A program made the position numbers and the translations under genes. A stretch of 39,849 bases of DNA from Patescibacteria group bacterium (GTDB lineage Bacteria > Patescibacteriota > Minisyncoccia > UBA6257 > 2-01-FULL-56-20): assembly GCA_018971305.1 (NCBI GenBank), contig JAGXBC010000006.1, forward strand, positions 1-39,849, in the 5' to 3' direction. The stretch's first letter is position 1. Every line of letters begins with the position of its first letter. The notes under the pieces are model-generated. The model was not told where the DNA came from, did no database searches, and worked only from the letters and a program-made list of their open reading frames with translations. Of this stretch, positions 1 through 5,206 are shown piece by piece.

Positions 1-149
1 AGTCACGATTATCCGCTTGACCTGCGAGAGAAAATGCCCATCCACCCTCATGCCGGTCACTTTCATTTTAATGAGCCGATCCCGCAATTCATCATTGACG
101 ACCGACTGTGCAGCGGCGATTTCGTCCTTTTCCGACTTTAACTGCATCG
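1..149. repeat. terminal redundancy of the contig (copy 1)
   Basis: Bases 1-149 are identical to 39701-39849. The repeat lies inside one minus-strand gene that reads continuously across the join, so it most likely marks a circular or circularly permuted genome of 39,700 bp closed by an assembler overlap rather than a functional direct terminal repeat. Confidence 0.95.
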
Positions 150-204
150 CCCATTTGACGAGATACTCGATACTTTCCTTTTTGATATCCTGTGGCTCTT
201 TCAT
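1..204 (-). CDS. small coiled-coil recombination-module protein (N-terminal part, continues at 39700)
   Basis: This is the N-terminal 68 codons of a gene that continues across the circular join to 39551. The reconstructed protein is 117 residues. The start at 204 is chosen because it overlaps the stop of the annealing-protein gene as ATGA and has a GGAGGT Shine-Dalgarno seven bases upstream. The first half (about residues 8-50) is a charged helical, probably coiled-coil segment. The second half alternates Lys and Val/Ile as in a beta sheet. Size, layout and position between a Rad52-type annealing protein and a PD-(D/E)XK nuclease resemble Gp157-like phage proteins. That assignment is inference from context and layout, not from a diagnostic motif. 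Confidence 0.8.
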   Translation of the reverse strand, partial: MKEPQDIKKESIEYLVKWAMQLKSEKDEIAAAQSVVNDELRDRLIKMKVTGMRVDGHFLSQVKRIIVT

Positions 205-830
205 TTTTTACCTCCCTCTAAATGGGCCGCGATTAATTCTTTGGCCCTACTTTGTACGAGATTTGGCGGTATCGGTATTTTTAATGACTTCATTGTCTGA
301 ATCTGCGCGGAGGTCGCCGGATCGTTATCATGCTCGTCTTTGGGTATTTCTTTCGATTCGGTCAATTCCTCCACGCTGATTTCCTTAAACTCATTCTTGC
401 CGTAAATGTCACTCGCGAATCCGAACTGTGCTGCGCATCTTTTGAGCCCATCAGTAACCGCAGCCTTTTCATCGTTTCCGTAATCAAGAGGTTCTGTGGT
501 TCCTTTGCGCATGATAATATCCTTTTTACCGATATCGTCTTTATGCAGTAACTCGCTTCCATCCGGCTTATGGATGGTCAATCGGATTGTCGCGCAGACT
601 TGCCCATGCTTCTCGCGTATATCAAGGACTGTGCTCGACCACATCCAGCCGAAGGTATAATTTAAGCATTTTTTAATATACACCCCTGTCACATACTGCC
701 ACGTTCCACCGCCTTTCGCCGGCCGTTGGTAGACGTGATGCGGGGGTGTACGCTGTAGGGTGCGCAGGATTTGTTCTGTTGTAAATACACTTTTTCCAAC
801 CATGAGTTTTTTACCGTGATCTTCTGTCAT
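201..830 (-). CDS. Rad52/Rad22-family single-strand annealing protein
   Basis: A 209-residue recombinase predicted to anneal complementary single strands during phage recombination and replication. It shows the Rad52 signature: LNYTFGWMWSS near residues 56-66, a beta-rich middle (residues 76-100), and EKAAVTDGLKRCAAQFG at residues 121-137, which matches the conserved helix of eukaryotic Rad52 (EAVTDGLKRALRSFG). The acidic C-terminal third is variable, as usual for phage versions and often a partner-binding tail. The start has an AAAGGAG site. The stop overlaps the next gene (ATGA), so the two are probably translated together. Clustering with a small coiled-coil protein and a PD-(D/E)XK nuclease is the usual phage recombination module. 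Confidence 0.88.
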   Translation of the reverse strand: MTEDHGKKLMVGKSVFTTEQILRTLQRTPPHHVYQRPAKGGGTWQYVTGVYIKKCLNYTFGWMWSSTVLDIREKHGQVCATIRLTIHKPDGSELLHKDDIGKKDIIMRKGTTEPLDYGNDEKAAVTDGLKRCAAQFGFASDIYGKNEFKEISVEELTESKEIPKDEHDNDPATSAQIQTMKSLKIPIPPNLVQSRAKELIAAHLEGGKK

Positions 831-930
831 ATTTACTCCTTTCTTTTGATAATTCTTTTATACGTGCATTGGCTTGTTTTGTTGTTAATACTCCAGCCTT
901 CCATAAGTTGACGATTTCAATGAGTGTCAT
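811..930 (-). CDS. 39-residue hypothetical protein
   Basis: A short basic, helical ORF (begins MTLIEIVNLWKAG) whose ATG overlaps the stop of the upstream gene as ATGA and whose end runs 20 bases into the annealing-protein gene. The sequence between (about 831-926) would otherwise be empty, and coupled starts are the rule in this operon, so I call it a gene. The pattern LTTKQANARIKEL looks like a small helical hairpin. No family is recognised. Confidence 0.55.
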   Translation of the reverse strand: MTLIEIVNLWKAGVLTTKQANARIKELSKERSKYDRRSR

Positions 931-1151
931 AATCCTAGTAATTTTTCTAACCAATTTTTACTTGTTTGTTTTAATATAAAATTATTTCGTCTTTTTTCTC
1001 GTATCATAAATAATCTATTGCTTTCATTTATAAATATTTGTGCTTTTTTTATACCAACAGATCTAACATATTTTGCTGCTGTTATTGGATCAATACATCC
1101 AATATCTTTTAAGTGAGCCATTTTTATTGGATCAATCTTTTTTATGTTCAT
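927..1151 (-). CDS. 74-residue hypothetical protein
   Basis: A Lys- and Ile-rich small protein (begins MNIKKIDPIKMAHLKDIG). The middle part, with IDPITAAKYVRSVG near residues 20-33, could be a short helix-turn-helix or HhH-like segment, but no diagnostic residues confirm it. Start and stop overlap both neighbours by four bases (ATGA on each side), so it belongs to the same polycistronic message as the annealing protein. Composition is strongly AT-rich like the rest of the leftward arm. Function unknown. Confidence 0.7.
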   Translation of the reverse strand: MNIKKIDPIKMAHLKDIGCIDPITAAKYVRSVGIKKAQIFINESNRLFMIREKRRNNFILKQTSKNWLEKLLGL

Positions 1152-1327
1152 TTTAGCCTCTCATTCTCCGGCAATGGTGTTTTGCAGTCCTCGCGGTAGC
1201 CGTAAACTGCGCACATATGTTTATTGTAGGCTTTCAGGTTCGCGCCATTGACAAATTCCATAATAATGATACCGATGGCTATAAGTAATAACATTTCAAG
1301 AAATTGTTGAATAAGTAGAAATTTCAT
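1148..1327 (-). CDS. 59-residue single-pass membrane protein
   Basis: A hydrophobic segment (about residues 4-24, containing LLLIAIGIIIMEF) forms one membrane helix or uncleaved signal anchor, followed by a polar tail of about 35 residues with two cysteines. The ATG at 1327 is preferred over a longer frame because it begins at the hydrophobic segment, lies just after the stop of the upstream gene (1329) and has a GGAGTG-like site. Role unknown; membrane microproteins are frequent in early phage operons. Confidence 0.65.
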   Translation of the reverse strand: MKFLLIQQFLEMLLLIAIGIIIMEFVNGANLKAYNKHMCAVYGYREDCKTPLPENERLK

Positions 1328-1328
1328 A

Positions 1329-1544
1329 TTAAATTTCACTCCATTCGTACCCGCAATGATGACACAGTAAATCTGCTGATAATCCCCCAGCATCATTTGG
1401 ATTTACGTCGGCATAGACAAGGCCGACAGTGTGGCACTTGGGACACTCGCTATCCTCGCCGTAGTATATATAGCCAGAGGGGATATGTACATTTTCTGCT
1501 AGTTTTTCACCTTCTTTTATCAACAAATCGGTTGTATTTAGCAT
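1329..1544 (-). CDS. 71-residue zinc-ribbon protein
   Basis: Two CxxC knuckles (CPKC near residue 35, CHHC near residue 61) separated by about 22 residues form a classic zinc ribbon, ending in GYEWSEI as many ribbon microproteins do. It is the first gene after a promoter with TTGACA and TATAAT boxes (1566-1593) and has a GAAAGGGTG ribosome site. Zinc ribbons of this size usually bind nucleic acid or protein partners; the specific target cannot be inferred. Confidence 0.75.
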   Translation of the reverse strand: MLNTTDLLIKEGEKLAENVHIPSGYIYYGEDSECPKCHTVGLVYADVNPNDAGGLSADLLCHHCGYEWSEI

Positions 1545-1565
1545 ATTTTCACCCTTTCTTTACTT

Positions 1566-1593
1566 ATTATAAATATATAATAGGTATTGTCAA
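1566..1593 (-). promoter_or_regulatory. leftward promoter with an operator-like site in its spacer
   Basis: On the minus strand TTGACA (1593-1588) and TATAAT (1571-1566) are separated by 16 bases. The predicted start at about 1559 leaves a 15-base leader with a Shine-Dalgarno site before the zinc-ribbon gene at 1544. The spacer holds the near-palindrome AATAGGTATT (1579-1588), which recurs at the rightward promoter at 4284-4312. Confidence 0.75.
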
Positions 1594-1808
1594 GGGGTCA
1601 ATTTAGCCTCGTTTTTGGATCTCAATAGACTATTTTCAAAAGTTTCGTGATCCATGGATATTTTCTGTTTATTTCTATATAAAATAATCCCTTCTGACCA
1701 ATATTCACCGGTTCGCGCCATCGGTAGTCCACATTTTCTACAGGAACGGTTTTTCCTGTTCATAAATATTGCCTTACATTTGGGGCAAAAAATAACTTTT
1801 CTACTCAT
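1590..1808 (-). CDS. 72-residue zinc-ribbon protein
   Basis: It has two CxxC pairs close to the N-terminus (CPKC at residues 8-11 and CRKC near residues 23-26) with a basic loop between them, then a polar tail of about 45 residues. This is a small treble-clef or ribbon type metal-binding protein, probably nucleic-acid binding. It lies downstream of the helicase gene, separated from it by the 9-bp repeat array at 1819-1872. Its stop abuts the promoter for the next gene. I see no good Shine-Dalgarno site before the start. Confidence 0.7.
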   Translation of the reverse strand: MSRKVIFCPKCKAIFMNRKNRSCRKCGLPMARTGEYWSEGIILYRNKQKISMDHETFENSLLRSKNEAKLTP

Positions 1809-1818
1809 AGTTTTATTT

Positions 1819-1872
1819 GGTGACGATGGTGACGATAGTTACGTTGTTGACGTTGTATAGGTTGTATACGAT
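1819..1872. repeat. six tandem 9-bp iteron-like repeats
   Basis: Six 9-mers follow each other without gaps: GGTGACGAT, GGTGACGAT, AGTTACGTT, GTTGACGTT, GTATAGGTT, GTATACGAT. The first two are identical and later copies diverge. They fill the space between the helicase stop and the zinc-ribbon gene. A 21-bp stretch (1817-1837) recurs inverted and perfect at 2966-2986 within the helicase gene. A replication origin or initiator binding site is a reasonable inference. Confidence 0.6.
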
Positions 1873-3338
1873 TATTTTGTATAATATAGTTCGGGTTGTT
1901 GTTTTTCTGTCTTGGGAATCTCAATATCAATACCAAACTCTATTTTTAAGGAATTTATACGATCCTCATTCCAAACAACGCCCATAGATCCTCCGTGGAG
2001 AGTTCTGGTCTCAAGACCCATAGAACGAAGTTTATTAAGGATTGTTCGGCTCTGTGTATTGTATTTGCTATTAAGATTTCCTTCATTATATTTATTGGCA
2101 ATAAGCTGTCCTTTGATACAGCCGCTCTCTATCTGATCTTGGCAATAGAGAAGCGCCAGAATAATCTGACCGCTGGTACTATCAACCTTTTCCGCGAGAC
2201 GGCGTTTTTCAATCTCGTGTACCATTTTCTTAAATGCTTCTTCTCTGGCGGGATTTATATTCATTAGAACTTGATAAAGAGGCTGAGTAATGTCTCCAAG
2301 TCGTGATTTAGCTATTCGGCCAACGTCGGGCCACATATCTCCCATTGTAGAGGCTCTCCAAGCTGTCAGTTTCTCTTTAATCGGGAGCGCATCTTCTGGT
2401 TGCACCTTTAGTGTAAATTCTTTCTTTGAATTTACCATGATTATTGGAATTGCTCGAGTATCTAGTATTTCGTGTATCGTTTCGTTGGTAGCGAAAATTG
2501 TAGGGCCAAAAACTGTATAATAATCTGTATCTTGAAAAGCTCCCTTTTCTGGTCGATTTACTCGAGAAACGTCAATGCCTCGCTCCGGCCTATTGAGAAA
2601 CACATCTTCACTTCCTGCCTTTTCTATTTTTTCCCATAAATTCATCATGTCAAGAGCAAGCGTGGCGTCAATATGCGTACAATCACGTAAAACCTGTGCA
2701 TCGGTGAGGCTTATTTTACGAAGTCCGCGTCGTGCTATATAGATCATTGATTTAAGCATTCGCGACTTACCTTTTTCTGGCAAACCAAGAAAATAAATAA
2801 TAGGGCTAAAGTCAGCGCGTTCCATACAATATGTGTGAAAAGCCCATACCGTCATTACATCATATAGGCCTTCTTCGGGAAGCTCTGCTCGGCCGTGATA
2901 ATACTCTATAATTTGGTCATATAACTCTACGTCCCAATAAAAAATGACGTTCTTATTTATCGTCTTATCGTCACCATCGTCACCAATACCGTCTTTTTTG
3001 ATACTATTTGATACGCTTTTTTCTATTTTTGAATTTTTCCTTTCAAAAATATAATGGAGTACTTCTTCTTTACGTGGGAACAAAAGATTATGGGGTAATA
3101 AATTCTTTGGAGGAGGTTGATAGGTTCTATCATCTATAATAACCGAAGGAGAAACGGAAACACTTTTACTTGTCGGATCAAAAATGAGATATTCTAATTC
3201 GTGATTTTCGTTTTCCACCAAATCAACCAAATTAGGAAATGAGGCCTTATAGGAAATTTTGTTTTTTTCTTTTGATTCCTGTATAAGCTCTTTTTTTAGT
3301 TGCTCGTCTAATTGTTCATCAACCGTTTTTTTGACCAT
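1872..3338 (-). CDS. P-loop replicative helicase-like ATPase (phage primase-helicase type)
   Basis: A 488-residue protein with Walker A GLPEKGKS (residues 185-192), a Walker B-type TLALD ending at Asp230, and a sensor-like FGPTIFATNE near residues 277-286. The layout resembles SF3/D5-like or DUF3631-type helicases that accompany phage primases. The N-terminal 130 residues are charged and low in conservation, with an Asp-rich GDDGDD loop. The C-terminal 100 residues look like a winged-helix module. No primase active site is visible, so it probably works with host primase or polymerase. It overlaps the upstream gene by 20 bases and is the only recognisable replication enzyme in the genome. Confidence 0.75.
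   Translation of the reverse strand: MVKKTVDEQLDEQLKKELIQESKEKNKISYKASFPNLVDLVENENHELEYLIFDPTSKSVSVSPSVIIDDRTYQPPPKNLLPHNLLFPRKEEVLHYIFERKNSKIEKSVSNSIKKDGIGDDGDDKTINKNVIFYWDVELYDQIIEYYHGRAELPEEGLYDVMTVWAFHTYCMERADFSPIIYFLGLPEKGKSRMLKSMIYIARRGLRKISLTDAQVLRDCTHIDATLALDMMNLWEKIEKAGSEDVFLNRPERGIDVSRVNRPEKGAFQDTDYYTVFGPTIFATNETIHEILDTRAIPIIMVNSKKEFTLKVQPEDALPIKEKLTAWRASTMGDMWPDVGRIAKSRLGDITQPLYQVLMNINPAREEAFKKMVHEIEKRRLAEKVDSTSGQIILALLYCQDQIESGCIKGQLIANKYNEGNLNSKYNTQSRTILNKLRSMGLETRTLHGGSMGVVWNEDRINSLKIEFGIDIEIPKTEKQQPELYYTK
2966..2986. repeat. inverted copy of the iteron-region sequence inside the helicase gene
   Basis: These 21 bases are the exact reverse complement of 1817-1837. They encode the GDDGDD region of the helicase and contain two GTCACC units, mirroring the first two 9-mers of the 1819-1872 array. 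Confidence 0.8.
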
Positions 3339-3585
3339 AAAGAATTAAAAACTGCTCTACGTTTTTTATTATTTTTTTATCGGTTAAGGACTCTAATAAA
3401 GCATTGTTAAGACGATCTTTTTTAGAATATGAAAGAACTGAAAGTACTCCGTATTCGATTCCCTTTTTGCATAAAATCTGTATTTTCATTGCTATCTTTT
3501 CCAAATCAGAAACCCCTCCGCGTGACGACCCACTCAGTAAAGTGGACGCGGAGGGATTACTAACTTGGAAAAAGTGGGTCGTCAT
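3319..3585 (-). CDS. 88-residue hypothetical protein, first gene of the leftward arm
   Basis: Begins MTTHFFQVSNPSAS and ends in a helical region rich in Lys, Leu and Ile (DRLNNALLESLTDKKIIKNV). No catalytic or metal-binding motif is visible. It is the promoter-proximal gene of the leftward operon and overlaps the helicase start by 20 bases. Its first 24 codons contain a striking nested inverted-repeat structure that can cover the start codon, so its synthesis may be regulated at the RNA level. A helicase loader or replication accessory role is possible from position only. Confidence 0.65.
   Translation of the reverse strand: MTTHFFQVSNPSASTLLSGSSRGGVSDLEKIAMKIQILCKKGIEYGVLSVLSYSKKDRLNNALLESLTDKKIIKNVEQFLILYGQKNG
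3514..3584 (-). promoter_or_regulatory. start-codon-overlapping pseudoknot or alternative-hairpin element
   Basis: Four segments alternate. In the leftward mRNA, segment 1 (3584-3573, includes UG of the AUG) is a perfect 12-base complement of segment 3 (3534-3523). Segment 2 (3555-3546) is a perfect 10-base complement of segment 4 (3523-3514). The 1-2-3-4 order with 1:3 and 2:4 pairing is an H-type pseudoknot with almost no bases between segments 3 and 4. Segment 2:4 can alternatively form a hairpin extended by CCACT/AGTGG. The 1:3 helix would block the start codon. Confidence 0.55.
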
Positions 3586-3596
3586 AGTTATTTAAC

Positions 3597-3623
3597 AGTA
3601 TACCCATCATAACCTGTTGTCAA
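3597..3623 (-). promoter_or_regulatory. leftward promoter for the replication arm
   Basis: On the minus strand TTGACA (3623-3618) precedes TATACT (3602-3597) with a 15-base spacer, shorter than the optimal 17. The predicted start lies at about 3590, only a few bases before the ATG at 3585, so the leader is very short. It diverges from the rightward promoter at 3654-3682. Confidence 0.55.
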
Positions 3624-3653
3624 GAACCAATTTGTCACGTCCTGATCTTGTTT

Positions 3654-3689
3654 TTTACAAAACACTACAGGTAGTGTATAATAGGTGTT
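3654..3689 (+). promoter_or_regulatory. rightward promoter with two palindromic operator candidates
   Basis: TTTACA (3654-3659) and TATAAT (3677-3682) are 17 bases apart. Between them lies a perfect 7+7 palindrome with a 2-base centre (ACACTAC at 3662-3668, GTAGTGT at 3671-3677). AATAGGTGTT (3680-3689) overlaps the -10 and start and differs by one base from the AATAGGTATT sites at 1579 and 4310. The first codon is seven bases after the -10, predicting an almost leaderless message. The gene it drives encodes an HTH protein, so autoregulation is plausible. Confidence 0.65.
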
Positions 3690-3878
3690 ATGGAATACAA
3701 AGAATTACTTACAAAATTTCGTGAACGTCGGCAACAAATCAGAGAGGACTATAACAGAAAAGACGAAGCCGGCAAACGATTATATAATCAACGACAACTT
3801 GCGCAAAAGTATAATATTTCGCAAGCTCGTATTTGGATTATTCTTAATGAGCCTAAAAAACCCGCAAGCAAAAGGTAA
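3690..3878 (+). CDS. 62-residue helix-turn-helix DNA-binding protein
   Basis: A small basic protein with a helix-turn-helix pattern at about residues 33-54: RQLAQKYNISQARIWIILN, including the Ala-x-x-[Tyr] helix, the NIS turn and a recognition helix. The N-terminal 30 residues are charged and helical. It is the first gene of the rightward arm and is preceded immediately by palindromic sites, so it is the best candidate for the regulator that balances the two divergent arms. Its end overlaps the next gene by 32 bases. It could instead be a small recombination or replication accessory factor, but the operator-like context favours a repressor or activator. Confidence 0.7.
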   Translation: MEYKELLTKFRERRQQIREDYNRKDEAGKRLYNQRQLAQKYNISQARIWIILNEPKKPASKR

Positions 3879-4287
3879 ACGATTTGAATACTATGTGCGC
3901 GACGTCCTTAGAGCCTATGGCTACAAAGCGGAACGTACTCCGCTATCCGGCGCGCTTGATGGGTGGGCTGGCGATATCACCAGCCGTAGCTTCCCATTCT
4001 TCATTGAATGTAAAAACACGGAAAAAACACAATTCATGGAATGGTACAAAAAAGCGCAGGATGAATCGACGCCGCGCCGACCCGTCATCATTTGGACACG
4101 TAATGGCGAAACCGCCTATGTATTTTTACAACTCACCGATTTCCTCGACCAAATCACGGCGAAACCACCGGCGCAGCCAATCCCTAAAAAGGTACTACAG
4201 AAGAAAAAAACGGCACCAGAGGACGTAGCATGGCAAGGGTCATTATCTAAGTTTAGAATGTCGCACCGAAATAAATATAGTACTTGA
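3847..4287 (+). CDS. Holliday-junction-resolvase-like PD-(D/E)XK nuclease (Hjc-like)
   Basis: A 146-residue nuclease with the archaeal Hjc arrangement: KGKRFEYYVRDVLRAYGY at residues 9-26 (catalytic-type Glu14), ERTPLSGALDGWAGDI (Ser34, Asp43) and FFIECKN with the ExK pair Glu54-x-Lys56. It probably resolves branched DNA before packaging, complementing the Rad52-type annealing protein. A longer frame upstream exists, but the start at 3847 fits the family N-terminus. The gene begins within the HTH gene, suggesting coupled translation. Its stop codon overlaps the -35 box of the next promoter. Confidence 0.8.
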   Translation: MSLKNPQAKGKRFEYYVRDVLRAYGYKAERTPLSGALDGWAGDITSRSFPFFIECKNTEKTQFMEWYKKAQDESTPRRPVIIWTRNGETAYVFLQLTDFLDQITAKPPAQPIPKKVLQKKKTAPEDVAWQGSLSKFRMSHRNKYST

Positions 4288-4319
4288 CAATACCTATTAT
4301 ATGAATTACAATAGGTATT
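4284..4319 (+). promoter_or_regulatory. rightward promoter flanked by a pair of operator-like sites
   Basis: TTGACA (4284-4289) and TACAAT (4307-4312) are 17 bases apart. AATACCTATT (4289-4298) and its reverse complement AATAGGTATT (4310-4319) abut the -35 and cover the -10 and start, with centres 21 bp apart, i.e. two helical turns on the same face. The arrangement is what a dimeric repressor with cooperative binding would use. The first 19 bases also match the leftward promoter at 1566-1593. Confidence 0.75.
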
Positions 4320-4334
4320 AAGAAAGGACAAAAT

Positions 4335-4490
4335 ATGGACTTTGATGATAAATTTTTCACAAATACGTTAATTTTACTCGAGACAGAACTAAATGATCTG
4401 TCACAATGGAGCGTCTATAATGGTGATAAGTATAATGAAGAAATTGCCCAACTTAAAACCATCATTGAAAAAATGAAAGGTGAAAAATGA
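4335..4490 (+). CDS. 51-residue acidic helical hypothetical protein
   Basis: A small protein beginning MDFDDKFFTNTLILLETELND and ending in a Lys/Glu helix. It is preceded by an AAAGGA site and is the first gene after the operator-bearing promoter at 4284-4312, with a predicted leader of about 16 bases. Its stop overlaps the next start as ATGA. No family is recognised. Predicted to be mostly alpha-helical and cytoplasmic. Confidence 0.7.
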   Translation: MDFDDKFFTNTLILLETELNDLSQWSVYNGDKYNEEIAQLKTIIEKMKGEK

Positions 4491-4747
4491 AAATCCAACC
4501 CCTCAATTTATTTTATCGTTTTATGTGGTATCCCGTGGTTTTTGGATTAGGAATGTTATTTGCAGGATTTTTATATTACCGATTAACCACGCCGCAGATG
4601 TGGTGGGCCAAAGACCACCCTAAGGAAGTAGATTGGGCACACGCGAGGTATGACCTATATCAAAAAGCCGCTGGTATGTTGTATTTTCAAGACGAAAAAG
4701 GAACTGGTGTCACCATAGTACGACCAAGTGATATGCCAGTAAAATAA
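4487..4747 (+). CDS. 86-residue single-pass membrane protein
   Basis: One membrane helix at about residues 12-31 (WYPVVFGLGMLFAGFLYYRL) follows a short amphipathic N-terminus. The C-terminal 50 residues are polar and aromatic-rich and likely face one compartment. Translation is coupled to the upstream gene by an ATGA overlap. Nothing distinguishes it as a holin (one helix, outside the lysis cassette). An early host-membrane function is possible but unproven. Confidence 0.7.
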   Translation: MKIQPLNLFYRFMWYPVVFGLGMLFAGFLYYRLTTPQMWWAKDHPKEVDWAHARYDLYQKAAGMLYFQDEKGTGVTIVRPSDMPVK

Positions 4748-4748
4748 T

Positions 4749-4904
4749 ATGCACAGTGTTTGTGACCTAGGAAATATTACGTGGACAAGTCCATTTAATA
4801 GATATATGTGGGAGGGTGTTTGTGGAAAGGGCGGTACAGGAATAATAATATTGGTGATTGTTATTTTTTTGTTTCTAGTAGCTATTAAATCAGCAAGCAA
4901 ATAA
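4749..4904 (+). CDS. 51-residue membrane microprotein
   Basis: It begins MHSVCDLGNITW and contains one strongly hydrophobic helix near residues 31-46 (IIILVIVIFLFLVAI) with two cysteines in the N-terminal polar half. The start lies two bases after the previous stop, so it is probably translated by re-initiation. Function unknown. Confidence 0.6.
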   Translation: MHSVCDLGNITWTSPFNRYMWEGVCGKGGTGIIILVIVIFLFLVAIKSASK

Positions 4905-4912
4905 TAGTTATT

Positions 4913-4921
4913 TGTTATACT
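4913..4921 (+). promoter_or_regulatory. extended -10 promoter for the chaperonin operon
   Basis: TGT-TATACT is an extended -10 (TGnTATAAT type). Exactly six bases (4922-4927) separate it from the GroES-like ATG at 4928, so the predicted transcript starts at or within a base of the start codon. There is no Shine-Dalgarno in that interval. Confidence 0.7.
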
Positions 4922-4927
4922 ACATAT

Positions 4928-5206
4928 ATGAAATTTTATCCGGCACAAGGTGTTTACATAGCAGAGCTTCTCGAAGATAAAGAAAAAATATTTGTCGACA
5001 CGCGGAAAACCCGTCTCATAAAAGGAAAAGTGGTCGCCATCAACCCTGTAGAAGTGACAGACTTTGGTATAGAAATCAAAACCCCTATTCGTGTCGGTGA
5101 CGTTGTATATTTTCTTAGCTACGAGGGAGACTACGATAATGCAAAAATAGACGGGAAAACATATTACGCAGTACTAAGAAAAGATCATCGATTCGTACTC
5201 AAATGA
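4928..5206 (+). CDS. groES: GroES-like co-chaperonin (Hsp10)
   Basis: The 92-residue length matches GroES (94-97). The beta-barrel landmarks align: Pro5 after a short strand, GKVVAINP at residues 33-40 (bacterial GEVLAVGNG), RVGDVVYF (bacterial VKVGDIVIF), then a glycine turn and KIDGKTYYAVLRKD near the end (bacterial KIDNEEVLIMSESD). The mobile loop is shorter than usual and lacks the GGIVL sequence, but a hydrophobic Ile21-Phe22-Val23 triplet occupies the place of the Ile-Val-Leu edge that binds GroEL. The stop overlaps the GroEL start as ATGA, which strongly supports a working pair. The closest functional precedents are phage co-chaperonins such as T4 gp31. The match is divergent but consistent along the whole length. 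Confidence 0.83.
   Translation: MKFYPAQGVYIAELLEDKEKIFVDTRKTRLIKGKVVAINPVEVTDFGIEIKTPIRVGDVVYFLSYEGDYDNAKIDGKTYYAVLRKDHRFVLK

Noticed and set aside
1-149. A functional direct terminal repeat
   Set aside because: The repeat lies inside a gene that is continuous across the join, and a short exact overlap is what an assembler leaves on a circular contig. Read mapping at the ends would be needed to argue otherwise.
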